Program-made: the position numbers and the translations under genes
The notes under the pieces: model-generated
What the model was told of the DNA's origin: nothing
What the model saw: the letters and a program-made list of their open reading frames with translations, nothing else
The model's database searches: none
Assembly: GCF_029277445.1 (NCBI RefSeq)
Contig: NZ_CP119568.1
Coordinates: 124,001 to 188,000 of the forward strand
Direction of reading: 5' to 3'
DNA length: 64,000 nucleotides
DNA from: Pararhizobium qamdonense
GTDB taxonomy: Bacteria; Pseudomonadota; Alphaproteobacteria; Rhizobiales; Rhizobiaceae
Shown: positions 38,731-47,176 of the stretch, one piece after another
Layout of the letters: the number at the start of each line of letters is the position of its first letter
How positions within the stretch are numbered: the stretch's first letter is position 1

Positions 38731-40917
38731 ATGAGAGCATCTGGTAATATCAGGCTGTTGGTCTTGCGGTTGTGGTGCTTGGCGGCTTTGGTGCTGGGTG
38801 CCGGTCCAGCGATGATCCAGCCGGCCCTCGCACAGGCGGCAAATTCACAGACGGCAAATCCACAGACGGGAAGTGTACAGGCGGCAAGTCCACCGGCGAG
38901 CTCCGACAAGGTCGATCAACTGATCAAGCTGCTCGACGACCCCGAAATACGCGCCTTGCTCAACAGGCAGACGGCGGCACCCGTTGCCGACGCTGATACC
39001 AATATGTCCGCGACGGAGTTCAACGCCTTTGGCGACCGGGTGCGGGATCATCTGCGTCATATCGGCCAGGCCATTCCGCTGCTCCCTTCCGAGTTCATGC
39101 GCGCGGGCGCAACCATTGCTGACGATATCAACGGCCATGGTCCCTTCGGTGTGTTCGTGCTGTTTCTGACACTGGTGGCGATCGGCCTTGGGGCGGAATG
39201 GCTGTTTCATCGCATTGGACGCCGCAGCCGCATGCATGCAAATCTGGCCCATGCGGACGGTGCGCCGGAAAACCCGCTCTATGCCGCCGGCCGGCACCTG
39301 TTTGCGCTTTTGGCCCCGCTCGTCGCGTTCAGCTTGGCAAGCCTTGGCCTGTTGATGGCGATGACATGGCCGCCGCTGCTCGATGCGCTGATGCTGCCTC
39401 TGCTTCTGGGCGTCATTGCCTGCCGTTTCGTTATCCGGATTGCCCGGCTGCTGCTGCTTGGGCCGGCGAGCGGCGCTTCCGAAGCGGCTGGCCTTGCCGC
39501 TGCCGATCACGCCTCCGGGGCCTTCTGGTACAGGCGGATCTTCTGGTTGTCGTGCATCCTGTTTACCGGCTGGTCCCTGGCGGGCGTCATGGAAGCCTTG
39601 ACCATTGCGCCGGCAGTGCGGGGCGTCGTCGTCTATGCCCTTGGTCTCGGACTGCTGCTGGTCGGTATTGAAACCATCTGGAACCGCCCGGCAGCGATCG
39701 CCCGCCCGCATGGCCGGGGCGCTGTCGAATGGGCGCTGACATTCTATCTCTGCCTGCTCTGGGTGCTCTGGGTTGCAGGTCTCGTCATCATTCTTTGGGT
39801 GGGCATCTATGCGCTGATATTGCCGGGCATTCTGAAAGCCACCACGGCAGTGTCGAGAAACGCGTTCGCGGCCCGGCCCGGAATGCCCGGCGGCAATCCC
39901 GTTATCGAGGTTCTTGTGGAACGCGGCGCGCGGGCGGCCATCATCACGCTTGCCGTGCTCTGGCTTGCCTTCATTGTCAGTAAGCGCTCGTCGATGTTTA
40001 CCGGCGAGGGCATGGCGGATCATATCATCCAGGGCGTTTTGGCCGGTGCGGTCATTCTGCTGGTCGCCGACATTCTCTGGCAGATCGTCAAGGCGGTGAT
40101 CAACCGCACGCTGGAACAGGCCAGGAGTTCCGCGACCGGCGACACGGCGCATGGCGCGCGCAATGGGCGGCTTTTGACATTGTTGCCGCTGCTGCGGACC
40201 GTGCTAGCCGTACTGATCGCCGTCATCGCCGTGTTGATGGTTCTCTCCGGCCTTGGCGTTCAGGTGGCCCCGCTGATTGCTGGTGCGGGCATTTTCGGCG
40301 TGGCCATCGGGTTTGGTTCGCAGACCCTGGTCAAGGATGTGATCAGCGGCGTTTTCTACATGATGGATGATGCGTTCCGGGTCGGGGAATATATCCAGAG
40401 CGGCAGCTACAAGGGCACCGTGGAATCGTTCAGCATCCGCTCTGTGCGGCTGCGCCACCATCGCGGCCCGGTCTTCACCGTTCCGTTCGGTACGCTCGGT
40501 GCCGTCCAGAACATGAGCCGCGACTGGGTGATCGACAAATTCACCATCTCGGTCGGCTACGACACCGACATCAACAAGGTCCGCAAGATGGTCAAGGGTG
40601 TTGGCGCAGCGCTGCTCGAGGACGAGGAATATGGCTCGATGATCCTGGAAACCCTGAAGATGAAGGGCGTCGAACAGTTCGGCGACTATGGCATCAACCT
40701 CAGCTTCGCGATGATGACCAAACCGGGATACCAGACGACGATCCGCCGCAAGGCCTATATGATGATCCGGGAAGCATTCACCACCAATGGCATCGTCTTT
40801 GCCTCTCCCACAGTCCAGGTCGCCAGCAACGACCCGTCGGCAGCGGCAGCCGCGGCTGCGACGGTGAAGGCGGCGATGGATCAGAAGAAGCTGGCCGAAA
40901 GCGGGGAGGGTGCCTGA
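38731..40917 (+). CDS. Large MscS-family mechanosensitive channel
   Basis: 728 residues. A signal peptide-like start (LLVLRLWCLAALVLGAGPAM with ALAQA) leads to a periplasmic region with the short repeats NSQTANPQTGSVQAA. About ten membrane segments follow, then the MscS pore and beta domain: VLIAVIAVLMVLSGLGVQVA, IAGAGIFGVAIGFGSQTLVK, DVISGVFYMMDD, and VRLRHHRGPVFTVPFGTLG. It resembles the large YbiO-type channels that release solutes on osmotic downshock. ATG 38731 has GAGGGG upstream. A C-terminal alanine-rich tail ends the protein. Confidence 0.88.
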   Translation: MRASGNIRLLVLRLWCLAALVLGAGPAMIQPALAQAANSQTANPQTGSVQAASPPASSDKVDQLIKLLDDPEIRALLNRQTAAPVADADTNMSATEFNAFGDRVRDHLRHIGQAIPLLPSEFMRAGATIADDINGHGPFGVFVLFLTLVAIGLGAEWLFHRIGRRSRMHANLAHADGAPENPLYAAGRHLFALLAPLVAFSLASLGLLMAMTWPPLLDALMLPLLLGVIACRFVIRIARLLLLGPASGASEAAGLAAADHASGAFWYRRIFWLSCILFTGWSLAGVMEALTIAPAVRGVVVYALGLGLLLVGIETIWNRPAAIARPHGRGAVEWALTFYLCLLWVLWVAGLVIILWVGIYALILPGILKATTAVSRNAFAARPGMPGGNPVIEVLVERGARAAIITLAVLWLAFIVSKRSSMFTGEGMADHIIQGVLAGAVILLVADILWQIVKAVINRTLEQARSSATGDTAHGARNGRLLTLLPLLRTVLAVLIAVIAVLMVLSGLGVQVAPLIAGAGIFGVAIGFGSQTLVKDVISGVFYMMDDAFRVGEYIQSGSYKGTVESFSIRSVRLRHHRGPVFTVPFGTLGAVQNMSRDWVIDKFTISVGYDTDINKVRKMVKGVGAALLEDEEYGSMILETLKMKGVEQFGDYGINLSFAMMTKPGYQTTIRRKAYMMIREAFTTNGIVFASPTVQVASNDPSAAAAAAATVKAAMDQKKLAESGEGA

Positions 40918-40926
40918 TGGCAGGTG

Positions 40927-41054
40927 CTATTCCTCGTAGAGGTCCCGCAATGTCTTCAGCGTTTGTTTGAGGACTGGTGGTGGAACGATGCCCAAACGTT
41001 TAACGAGGGGTTTCTTGTCAAGCGCGCGGGACCAAAGGAGCGGCGCTTCACCAT
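40927..41054 (-). pseudogene. Possible remnant of a MazF/PemK toxin
   Basis: Directly after the antitoxin, ATG 41054 overlaps its stop and begins MVKRRS, a start I associate with PemK/MazF toxins, but the frame closes after 32 residues. In another frame the stretch RALDKKPLVKRLGIVPPPVL, then KQTLKTLRDLYEE and a stop at 40927, looks like a toxin C-terminus. The two ends without a middle suggest an internal deletion plus frameshift. This is an interpretation from position and composition; I could not align it. Confidence 0.35.
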
Positions 41055-41302
41055 GTCAAAGCGTCGTCATCTTTATTGCCAAATTCGGACCATCCGGAGA
41101 CATCATCCCCGTTTGCTGCCAGCCGTTTGGCATCGGCGGCCCAGCCTTGTCGCGGTGACGTGATCACGCGCTCAATGATGATGCTACCCGCGTCAACGAT
41201 GAGCTGAACATGATCGCCGGCCGTGGCGCCCAATTCCATCAGCATTGGCTTGGGGATAATGATATATGTCGAATTGCCGGATTTCTTGACGGTGCTCAAC
41301 AT
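41048..41302 (-). CDS. AbrB/MazE-type antitoxin
   Basis: 84 residues. The N-terminal SpoVT/AbrB swapped-hairpin domain is TVKKSGNSTYIIIPKPMLME followed by LGATAGDHVQLIVDAGSIII. The C-terminal acidic, tryptophan-containing tail (DDVSGWSEFGNKDDDALTW) is the usual toxin-neutralising part. GGAGG precedes the ATG at good spacing. An intact toxin is not present downstream on the same strand, so this is probably an orphan antitoxin or a regulator. Confidence 0.82.
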   Translation of the reverse strand: MLSTVKKSGNSTYIIIPKPMLMELGATAGDHVQLIVDAGSIIIERVITSPRQGWAADAKRLAANGDDVSGWSEFGNKDDDALTW

Positions 41303-41412
41303 CGCATCCTCCAGGCCGCTGAGGTGGATTGATTCTTATCATTCAAGCGATGAAGTGACAGCCATGTTGCCAGCAATCTGGGGCAGGGTCTTTGGCTCAA
41401 GAGACAGGGAGG

Positions 41413-41433
41413 AGGCCGGAATCTCTCCGGCCT
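41413..41433 (-). terminator. Hairpin downstream of the DUF6481-type gene
   Basis: AGGCCGGA, 5-base loop, TCCGGCCT, 10 bp after the stop of the coiled-coil protein gene and before the antitoxin. The T-tract is weak. Confidence 0.5.
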
Positions 41434-41443
41434 TCGCTCCTGA

Positions 41444-41824
41444 TTAGCGCTGGCGGGCCTTGCGGGCGGCATAGCGGCGATCGCGCTCGGCCTTGCGCTC
41501 GGCTTCGTCGGCAACGACGCGGGCGATGCGATCGCGGGCGGCTTCTTCGCGGGCGGCAGCTTCGGCTTTCGATTCCAGCTCGGCGGCGGCGGTCAGCGCT
41601 GCGGCTTCTGCGAGCTGGCGCTCGTTTTCTTCCTGCTTCAGGCGGTCGCGTTCGGCGCGGCGGGCTTCGCGCGCAGCCGTATTGGCCTGCCGCTCGGCGA
41701 GCTTTGCTGCCAGTTCCGGGTCATCAGCCTTCGGTGCCGATGCAAACTTCTTCAAAAGCTGCTGCTTGGCTTCGGCTGCGGCTTTGCGCCGATCGGCAAA
41801 GCCATTATCGGATGCGTGTCTCAA
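41444..41824 (-). CDS. Alanine/glutamate/arginine-rich coiled-coil protein, DUF6481-like
   Basis: 126 residues, almost entirely helical and highly charged: ADRRKAAAEAKQQLLKKFAS, then long A/E/R stretches such as REARRAERDRLKQEENERQL and ERKAERDRRYAARKARQR. A continuous coiled coil is likely. The N-terminal FADRRKAAAEAKQ pattern is what I recall for DUF6481, of unknown function. The start is a TTG at 41824 with AAGGACGACGAAG upstream, unusual but the only one that keeps the conserved N-terminus. Confidence 0.65.
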   Translation of the reverse strand: MRHASDNGFADRRKAAAEAKQQLLKKFASAPKADDPELAAKLAERQANTAAREARRAERDRLKQEENERQLAEAAALTAAAELESKAEAAAREEAARDRIARVVADEAERKAERDRRYAARKARQR

Positions 41825-42057
41825 TCTTCGTCGTCCTTGTTTGTCGATTCAGGTTTGTAAATTTAGCTCTGGCCGGTCATGGCCGGGAGAACATTCGTCG
41901 CCGTGCCGGCCGGCATCTGTGTCGTTTCGCATTTTGCGCCTTCCCAAGATAGGGTGGAAGCGCCAAAAAAATAGAGAGGCCGCCGTCTTTTGCGTCCTAT
42001 TTCAGTAGAACTGAATGATAACAGCTATATGGCGGCCGTAAAAGCCGCGACAAACAA

Positions 42058-42276
42058 TCAGCGTTTTGTTTGTTTTTCAGCGGCCGCCGCCTTGGCGGTT
42101 GCAGCAGCTTCCTTTTCCAGCCGCAATTCGCGCAGCCGCAGGGTCTTTGCATCCCGCTCGGCTGCCACGGCATCGATCTCGGAAATCGTCCGGCTGCGGG
42201 CCATGAACTGGGTCTGTGTCCGGCTGAACGCCGTTTCCGCCTGATCGCGGGCTTTGGTCGAATTCTCGGTCAAAAT
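42058..42276 (-). CDS. Small charged hypothetical protein
   Basis: 72 residues: MILTENSTKARDQAETAFSR, then a segment RSRTISEIDAVAAERDAKTL and an alanine/lysine-rich end. It is predicted helical; no domain is recognised. CCAGGAT lies just before ATG 42276; ATG 42297 is an alternative. It shares the minus strand with the cold-shock gene but is separated from it by a terminator. Its composition resembles the neighbouring coiled-coil protein. Confidence 0.55.
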   Translation of the reverse strand: MLTENSTKARDQAETAFSRTQTQFMARSRTISEIDAVAAERDAKTLRLRELRLEKEAAATAKAAAAEKQTKR

Positions 42277-42355
42277 CATATCCTGGTGCTGTCGCACCGG
42301 CGTTTCGTCCAGATCGTTCTGTCGAAGACGGCGCGTGGTTTGGCGGTTTCGCCAA

Positions 42356-42385
42356 GAAAAAAGGCCAGGCGACTAGCCTGACCTT
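42356..42385 (-). terminator. Intrinsic terminator after the cold-shock gene
   Basis: On the minus strand AAGGTCAGGC, 5-base loop, GCCTGGCCTT (one wobble pair), then TTTTTTC. It lies about 65 bp after the cspA stop and before the small charged gene. Confidence 0.75.
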
Positions 42386-42450
42386 CCATTGGATTTCGCC
42401 TCGTCGACGATGCCAGTACATCCGTGGTCATCGGAGAGGCTACGTCCGAT

Positions 42451-42660
42451 TTAAGCAGCCTGAAGCTGGCAAGCGGACATTTTGCCCGACTTGTTGTCGC
42501 GTTCCATCTCGTAGCCAAGCTTCTGGCCTTCGACGATTTCGCGCATGCCGGCCCGTTCGACAGCGGAGATATGGACGAATACGTCCGGACCGCCGTTGTC
42601 AGGCTGAATGAAGCCGAAGCCCTTGGTGGAATTGAACCATTTAACTGTGCCAGTGGTCAT
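42451..42660 (-). CDS. cspA: Cold-shock protein (CspA family)
   Basis: 69-residue single cold-shock domain. RNP1 is GFGFIQ within [20 protein letters not shown] and RNP2 is VFVHISAVE. It binds single-stranded RNA or DNA and melts mRNA structure. ATG 42660 has AAGGG upstream; the longer frame is not used. The gene has its own near-consensus promoter and a leader of about 138 bases, as is common in cold-induced csp genes. Confidence 0.93.
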   Translation of the reverse strand: MTTGTVKWFNSTKGFGFIQPDNGGPDVFVHISAVERAGMREIVEGQKLGYEMERDNKSGKMSACQLQAA

Positions 42661-42691
42661 AACGAACCCTTTCAATAGCAACAAATATCCG

Positions 42692-42712
42692 TCACCGTAC
42701 GACGCACGGTGA
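42692..42712 (-). promoter_or_regulatory. Hairpin in the cspA leader
   Basis: TCACCGT, 7-base loop, ACGGTGA, inside the predicted 5' untranslated leader about 30 bases before the start codon. A temperature-responsive or stabilising role is possible by analogy with other csp leaders. Confidence 0.4.
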
Positions 42713-42805
42713 TCAGCAGTCTCGATTTTTGAAGGGGGAAGTTCGTCAGAGACGCGGCAAGCGCGGGCAGAAACAAATATCAGTCAAACAACTATCGATG
42801 ACAGG

Positions 42806-42834
42806 TATATAGGCTGTCCTTTACGTCCTGTCAA
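42806..42834 (-). promoter_or_regulatory. Sigma-70-type promoter of cspA
   Basis: On the minus strand TTGACA, exactly 17 bases, TATATA. This is the best promoter match I saw in the window. It predicts transcription starting near 42798 and a leader of about 138 bases. Confidence 0.75.
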
Positions 42835-43177
42835 CTTTTAGTTTTTTTGGCTGCGCCGGATAATATTTCCGGTTGTATTCCTTTCTTCTTCCCGCGTCTT
42901 TATTCGTCGCCGGAGAGGCAAAAATTTCACGACTGCAATCCGGCTCATCCTTGAACAGTGATTTTCAATTGTTCAGCAAATGACGACAATGCGTCCAGCT
43001 TTGTGTGCCTATCGAACCCCGCCAATTGAGCCCATTTATAGCGGCGACACCAAGCCCAACTTGGGCACACCGCGATACCACATATCTGAGGCGAAGCGTT
43101 GGGACTGCCCGCAGCACATGCCTGCGGCGATCCTCAAGCGGCGCTTACAGAAGCTGGAAGGCCAAGGGAGAAACAGC
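42835..43177. other. Intergenic region upstream of cspA promoter and esterase
   Basis: 343 bp between the cspA promoter and the esterase start. The esterase frame stays open through part of it, but the extension has no ribosome site. No other structure recognised. Confidence 0.5.
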
Positions 43178-43777
43178 ATGACCGATTATGGCTATGTGCA
43201 CCGGGTGAAGGCCGGCGCACCGGGAAATCCGATCTTTTTCGTCTTTCACGGGACCGGCGGCGACGAGCGGCAATTCTTCGATTTCGGCGGCGATCTGCTG
43301 GCGGATGCGACGATCGTCTCGCCGCGCGGTGACGTGTCGGAACATGGCGCGGCGCGCTTCTTCCGCCGCACCGCAGAGGGCGTCTACGACATGACGGATC
43401 TTGCCCGCGCGACCACCAAGATGGCGGAGTTCGTGGCGCGGCTCTCGGCAGAGCATGAAGCCTCGGACGTGATCGGCCTCGGCTTTTCCAACGGCGCCAA
43501 TATTCTCGCCAACCTGTTGATCGAGACGAGCCTGTTTAACAAGGCGATCCTCCTGCATCCGCTCATTCCCTTCAAGCCGAAGGACAATCCGGCGCTTGTG
43601 GGAAGACAAATCCTGATCACCGCCGGCCAGCGCGACCCGATCTGCCCGGCGCCGCTGACACAGGCCCTTGCCGATTATTTTGCGGCGCAGAAGGCGGTGG
43701 TCGACATGGAATGGCACACGGGCGGGCATGATATCCGGCCGAACGAGATCGAGGCGATCAAGCGGTTTTTGGGGTGA
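43178..43777 (+). CDS. Alpha/beta hydrolase (carboxylesterase/phospholipase family)
   Basis: 199 residues. FFVFHGTGGDERQFFDFGGD is the oxyanion-hole region, IGLGFSNGANILANLL the nucleophile elbow (G-F-S-N-G), and QRDPICPAPLTQ and WHTGGHDIRPNEI supply the acid and histidine. The size and motifs fit the small carboxylesterase group that includes MhqD-type hydrolases of quinone or aromatic stress. GGGAGAAA precedes ATG 43178. It is monocistronic, followed by a palindromic repeat. Confidence 0.82.
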   Translation: MTDYGYVHRVKAGAPGNPIFFVFHGTGGDERQFFDFGGDLLADATIVSPRGDVSEHGAARFFRRTAEGVYDMTDLARATTKMAEFVARLSAEHEASDVIGLGFSNGANILANLLIETSLFNKAILLHPLIPFKPKDNPALVGRQILITAGQRDPICPAPLTQALADYFAAQKAVVDMEWHTGGHDIRPNEIEAIKRFLG

Positions 43778-43785
43778 GGCTTTTT

Positions 43786-43921
43786 CACCTCCCCCTTGAG
43801 GGGGGAGGTCGCAGCGCAGCTGCGGGAGGGGGTGACGGCCGCATATTCAACAGGCAATTGCGTGCGCCGCAGTCACCCCACCCCGGCACGATGTGCCGAC
43901 CCTCCCCCTCAAGGGGAGGGT
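43786..43921. repeat. Palindromic intergenic repeat, family A copy 2
   Basis: About 136 bp with ends CCTCCCCCTTGAGGGGGGAG and CCCTCCCCCTCAAGGGGAGG and an inner GCAGCGCAGCTGCGGGAGGG part. Related to 5657-5783. It fills the gap between the convergent esterase and gamma-glutamyltransferase genes, and may act as their bidirectional terminator. Confidence 0.75.
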
Positions 43922-43927
43922 GAACAC

Positions 43928-45673
43928 TCAATACCCCCGTGCAGCCCCCGACGTCGCGCGGCTGTCCATGGCGCCGTTGTAGCGGGCGCCGCCGCCCTCC
44001 TCGATCTCGGTCAGGTTCTTGCCCCCGACGAGGATCCCGGCCGCCTGGCCCCAGATGGTCCAGCCCGGATCTACGGCGACGTCATGGCCCATTTCCGTCA
44101 GCAGTTTCAGCGTATCCGACGACAGCGCGAAGGGTTCCATGTACACTTTATCGGGCAGCCATTGATGATGGATGCGCGGGGCGTCGATGGCTTCCTGGAT
44201 GCTCATGCCATGGTCGATGACATTGATGATCGCTTCGAGTGTGATGGTGATGATGCGCGCGCCGCCGGGACTGCCGATGACCATGAACGGCTTGCCGTCT
44301 TTGGAGATGATCGTCGGGCTCATCGATGACAGCGGCGTTTTCTTCGGTTCAATCGCATTGGCTTCCCCCTGGACCAGGCCGTAGAGATTGGGCGAACCGG
44401 GCTTGGAGGTGAAATCGTCCATCTCGTTGTTGAGGAGGATACCGGTTCCCGGAGCAACGACGCCCGCACCGAACGAGCCGTTCAGCGTATAGGTGACCGC
44501 GACCGCATTGCCGTCATTGTCGATGATCGAATAGTGGGTGGTCTCGGTGCTCTCGCCCATGCCCTTTGGCATCAGGTCCTTCGAAATCCCAGCCTTGAAG
44601 GGATTGATCCGAGCGCGGATTTCCTTGGCATAGGCCTTGTCCGTGAGCTTTTCGACGGGGTTTTCGACGAAATCGGGATCGCCGAGCGCCGAGTTGCGAT
44701 CGACATAGGCACGGCGCATCGCCTCGACCATCGCATGCACCGTTTCGGCCGAGCCATAGCCGAGATAGGAGAGTGGATAGCCTTCCAGCACGTTGAGGAT
44801 TTCACAGATGATGACGCCGCCAGAGCTTGGCGGGGGCGAGGAGGCAATCTCATAGCCGCGATAATTGCAGGTCACGGGTTTCAATTCCCGGACCGTGTAT
44901 TGCTCGAAATCGGTCTTGGCGAGAATACCGCCGGTCGCCGCACTCGCCTTGACGATATCGCCGGCAATCGCCCCCTTGTAGAAGGCGTCCGGGCCTTTCT
45001 CCGAGATGCTGGCCAGGCTAGCGGCCAACTCCGCCTGGACCAGGGTGTCGCCGATCGAGAACGTCTTGCCGTCGGGCTTGAGGAAGATTGCGGCGGCGGC
45101 CTTGTCCATGGACAGTTTCTTGGCGCCGTTCTGCAGCGAGGCGACATCGCCCTGATCGAGCACGAAACCGTCCTTGGCAAAGCGGATGGCGGGCGCCAAA
45201 AGTTCCTGCCGAGACAGCGTGCCGTATTTTTCCCGCGCCGTCTCAAGGCCCAGGACGGAGCCGGGCACGCCGACGGCCAGATAGCCGGCGGTGCTGGCAC
45301 CCTTGACGATCTCGCCCTTGCTGTCGAGATACATGGTCTTGGTGGCGGCGAGCGGTGCGCGTTCGCGGAAATCGAGGAAGGTGGTCTTGCCGTCTTTCAG
45401 CCGGATGGTCATGAACCCGCCGCCGCCGATATTGCCGGCGGTTGGATAGACGACGGCCAGCGCATAACCGACGGCAACCGCCGCATCGACGGCATTGCCG
45501 CCCTTCTTCAAGACCTCGACGCCGACATCGGAAGCGAGATGCTGGGCGGTGACGACCATGCCATGTTCGGCCTTGACGGGCTCGGGCGAGGCCGCTGCCG
45601 CGGGGTTAAGCGGTAAGAGAGCAATGGAAACGATAAGCGCGGCAATCGCGCCGGTACGGGGGTGAGGCAACAT
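43928..45673 (-). CDS. ggt: Gamma-glutamyltransferase
   Basis: 581-residue secreted Ntn-hydrolase that splits the gamma-glutamyl bond of glutathione and related peptides. The signal peptide is IAALIVSIALLPLNPAAAAS. The large subunit holds AGNIGGGGFMTIR and LDFRERAP. Autocleavage is expected before the threonine of ETTHYSIIDNDGNAVAVTYT, which becomes the nucleophile of the small subunit; SSMSPTII and GSPGGARIITI are substrate motifs. ATG 45673 follows GGGAGAAA. The upstream open frame to 45754 would hide the signal peptide. Confidence 0.93.
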   Translation of the reverse strand: MLPHPRTGAIAALIVSIALLPLNPAAAASPEPVKAEHGMVVTAQHLASDVGVEVLKKGGNAVDAAVAVGYALAVVYPTAGNIGGGGFMTIRLKDGKTTFLDFRERAPLAATKTMYLDSKGEIVKGASTAGYLAVGVPGSVLGLETAREKYGTLSRQELLAPAIRFAKDGFVLDQGDVASLQNGAKKLSMDKAAAAIFLKPDGKTFSIGDTLVQAELAASLASISEKGPDAFYKGAIAGDIVKASAATGGILAKTDFEQYTVRELKPVTCNYRGYEIASSPPPSSGGVIICEILNVLEGYPLSYLGYGSAETVHAMVEAMRRAYVDRNSALGDPDFVENPVEKLTDKAYAKEIRARINPFKAGISKDLMPKGMGESTETTHYSIIDNDGNAVAVTYTLNGSFGAGVVAPGTGILLNNEMDDFTSKPGSPNLYGLVQGEANAIEPKKTPLSSMSPTIISKDGKPFMVIGSPGGARIITITLEAIINVIDHGMSIQEAIDAPRIHHQWLPDKVYMEPFALSSDTLKLLTEMGHDVAVDPGWTIWGQAAGILVGGKNLTEIEEGGGARYNGAMDSRATSGAARGY

Positions 45674-45783
45674 GGTGTTTCTCCCGGTTCCGGTTTTCGG
45701 ATCGGCCATCTTCGCCGAGATCGGCCGGCAATGCCAGCTTTTGCTATGCTGCAAAGCCGCAATCGCCGGAGCCTGCTATCGTG

Positions 45784-47160
45784 TTATCGCGGCGGAATGA
45801 CCTTGCCGGGGTTCATGATGCCGTTGGGATCGAGCGCCGTCTTGATGCGGCGCATGACGCCAATCTCCGCTTCGCTGCGGGAATGATCGAGGAAGTCGCG
45901 CTTCAGCGTGCCGATGCCGTGTTCGGCCGAGATCGAGCCCTTGTATGTGCGCACGAGATCATAGGCGATGGCGTCGATCTCATGCAGGTCCTCATCGCGC
46001 GGTGCCTTGATCCAAGCTGCCACATGCAGGTTGCTATCGCCGACATGGCCGAAGAAGGAGACGTGGGCGGCGGGAAAACGCGCCAAAAGCGCTCTTTCGC
46101 AATCGCCGGCGAAATCGTCGAGCTGTCCCACCGGCAGGCTGACGTCGAGATTGATCAGGCCCGGCAGAAGCTGATCCATCATGTGGCCCTCGCGCACCGA
46201 CCAGAAGGCGCGGGCTTCCTTTTCCGACTGGGCGATCAGCGCATCAGTGACCAGGCCATTTTCGAAAGCCTTGGCAAGGAAAGCCTCGAAACGGTCCTTG
46301 TCCTCATCGCTGCCGTCGACATCCTGTTCGATGATGACGGCAAACGGATAGGCCTTGTCGAAGAACGTCAAATTGAGCGCTTCGGCGTTGAAGCGGAAAT
46401 AGCTTTGCCACATGGCTTCGAAGGCCGACAGGCCTGAAAGACTGCGCTGGGCCGATTTGAGCAGCGCGACGACGGACACGTAGCTTTCGATGGCGCACAG
46501 TGCGGTCAGCCGGGAGGCGGGCAGGGGGCGCAGCCGCAGCACGGCGCGCGTGACGATGCCGAGCGTGCCTTCCGAGCCGATGAACAACTGGCGCAAATCA
46601 TAGCCGGTATTGTTCTTGGTCATGCGGTTCAGCGACGACAGCACGGTGCCATCGGCCAGCACCGCCTCGAGGCCCAGCACATTGTCACGGGTGACGCCAT
46701 GGCGGATCACGCGGATGCCGCCGGCATTGGTGGAGATATTGCCGCCGATCTGGCAGGAGCCGCGGGCACCCAGATCGATCGGCAGCAGGAAGCCGGCGGT
46801 TTCGGCGACAAGCTGCGCCACCTCGAGCGGCGTGCCGGCCAGAAGGGTCATGGTGCCGGCGGCGATGTCGATCTCCTCGACGCCGGACATGCGCTCCAGC
46901 GATATTGCGATATCGCCAGCGCGCGCATTGGCGCCGCCGGCAAGGCCGGTGAGGCCGCCCTGTGGCACGACGGGCTGGCAGTGCCGGTCGCAGATGAAAA
47001 GGGCGGTTGCGACCTCTCCGGTGCTGGCGGGACGCAAAACGGCAAGCGGTAGAGCTTTACCGGTGCCACTGGCATCGCTGCGGTAACGGCCACCGATGGC
47101 CTCGCCGGTCAGCACCACGTCTGTACCAAGGGCTTCGATCAGGTCGTCGATAACGGTCAT
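45784..47160 (-). CDS. FAD-linked 2-hydroxyacid dehydrogenase (GlcD/D-lactate type)
   Basis: 458 residues. The PCMH FAD domain includes PVVPQGGLTGLAGGA, then IGGNISTNAGGIRVIRHGVT and GSEGTLGIVTRAVLRLRP. The C-terminal FAD-oxidase domain has FFGHVGDSNLHVAAW (metal-type histidines) and EHGIGTLKRDFL. It is of the GlcD/D-2-hydroxyglutarate/D-lactate dehydrogenase group; the substrate cannot be fixed. ATG 47160 has GGAGAAG upstream. It lies 16 bp after the FMN enzyme gene, forming a pair for opposite stereoisomers. Confidence 0.87.
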   Translation of the reverse strand: MTVIDDLIEALGTDVVLTGEAIGGRYRSDASGTGKALPLAVLRPASTGEVATALFICDRHCQPVVPQGGLTGLAGGANARAGDIAISLERMSGVEEIDIAAGTMTLLAGTPLEVAQLVAETAGFLLPIDLGARGSCQIGGNISTNAGGIRVIRHGVTRDNVLGLEAVLADGTVLSSLNRMTKNNTGYDLRQLFIGSEGTLGIVTRAVLRLRPLPASRLTALCAIESYVSVVALLKSAQRSLSGLSAFEAMWQSYFRFNAEALNLTFFDKAYPFAVIIEQDVDGSDEDKDRFEAFLAKAFENGLVTDALIAQSEKEARAFWSVREGHMMDQLLPGLINLDVSLPVGQLDDFAGDCERALLARFPAAHVSFFGHVGDSNLHVAAWIKAPRDEDLHEIDAIAYDLVRTYKGSISAEHGIGTLKRDFLDHSRSEAEIGVMRRIKTALDPNGIMNPGKVIPPR

Positions 47161-47176
47161 GGTTTTCTTCTCCGCT

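Noticed and set aside
42980..43177. 66-residue N-terminal extension of the esterase
   Set aside because: The internal ATG 43178 has a strong ribosome site and gives the normal family length.
43786..43921. Possible CRISPR-like or phage attachment repeat
   Set aside because: It is a single palindromic element with hairpin ends, without regular spacers or an integrase gene.
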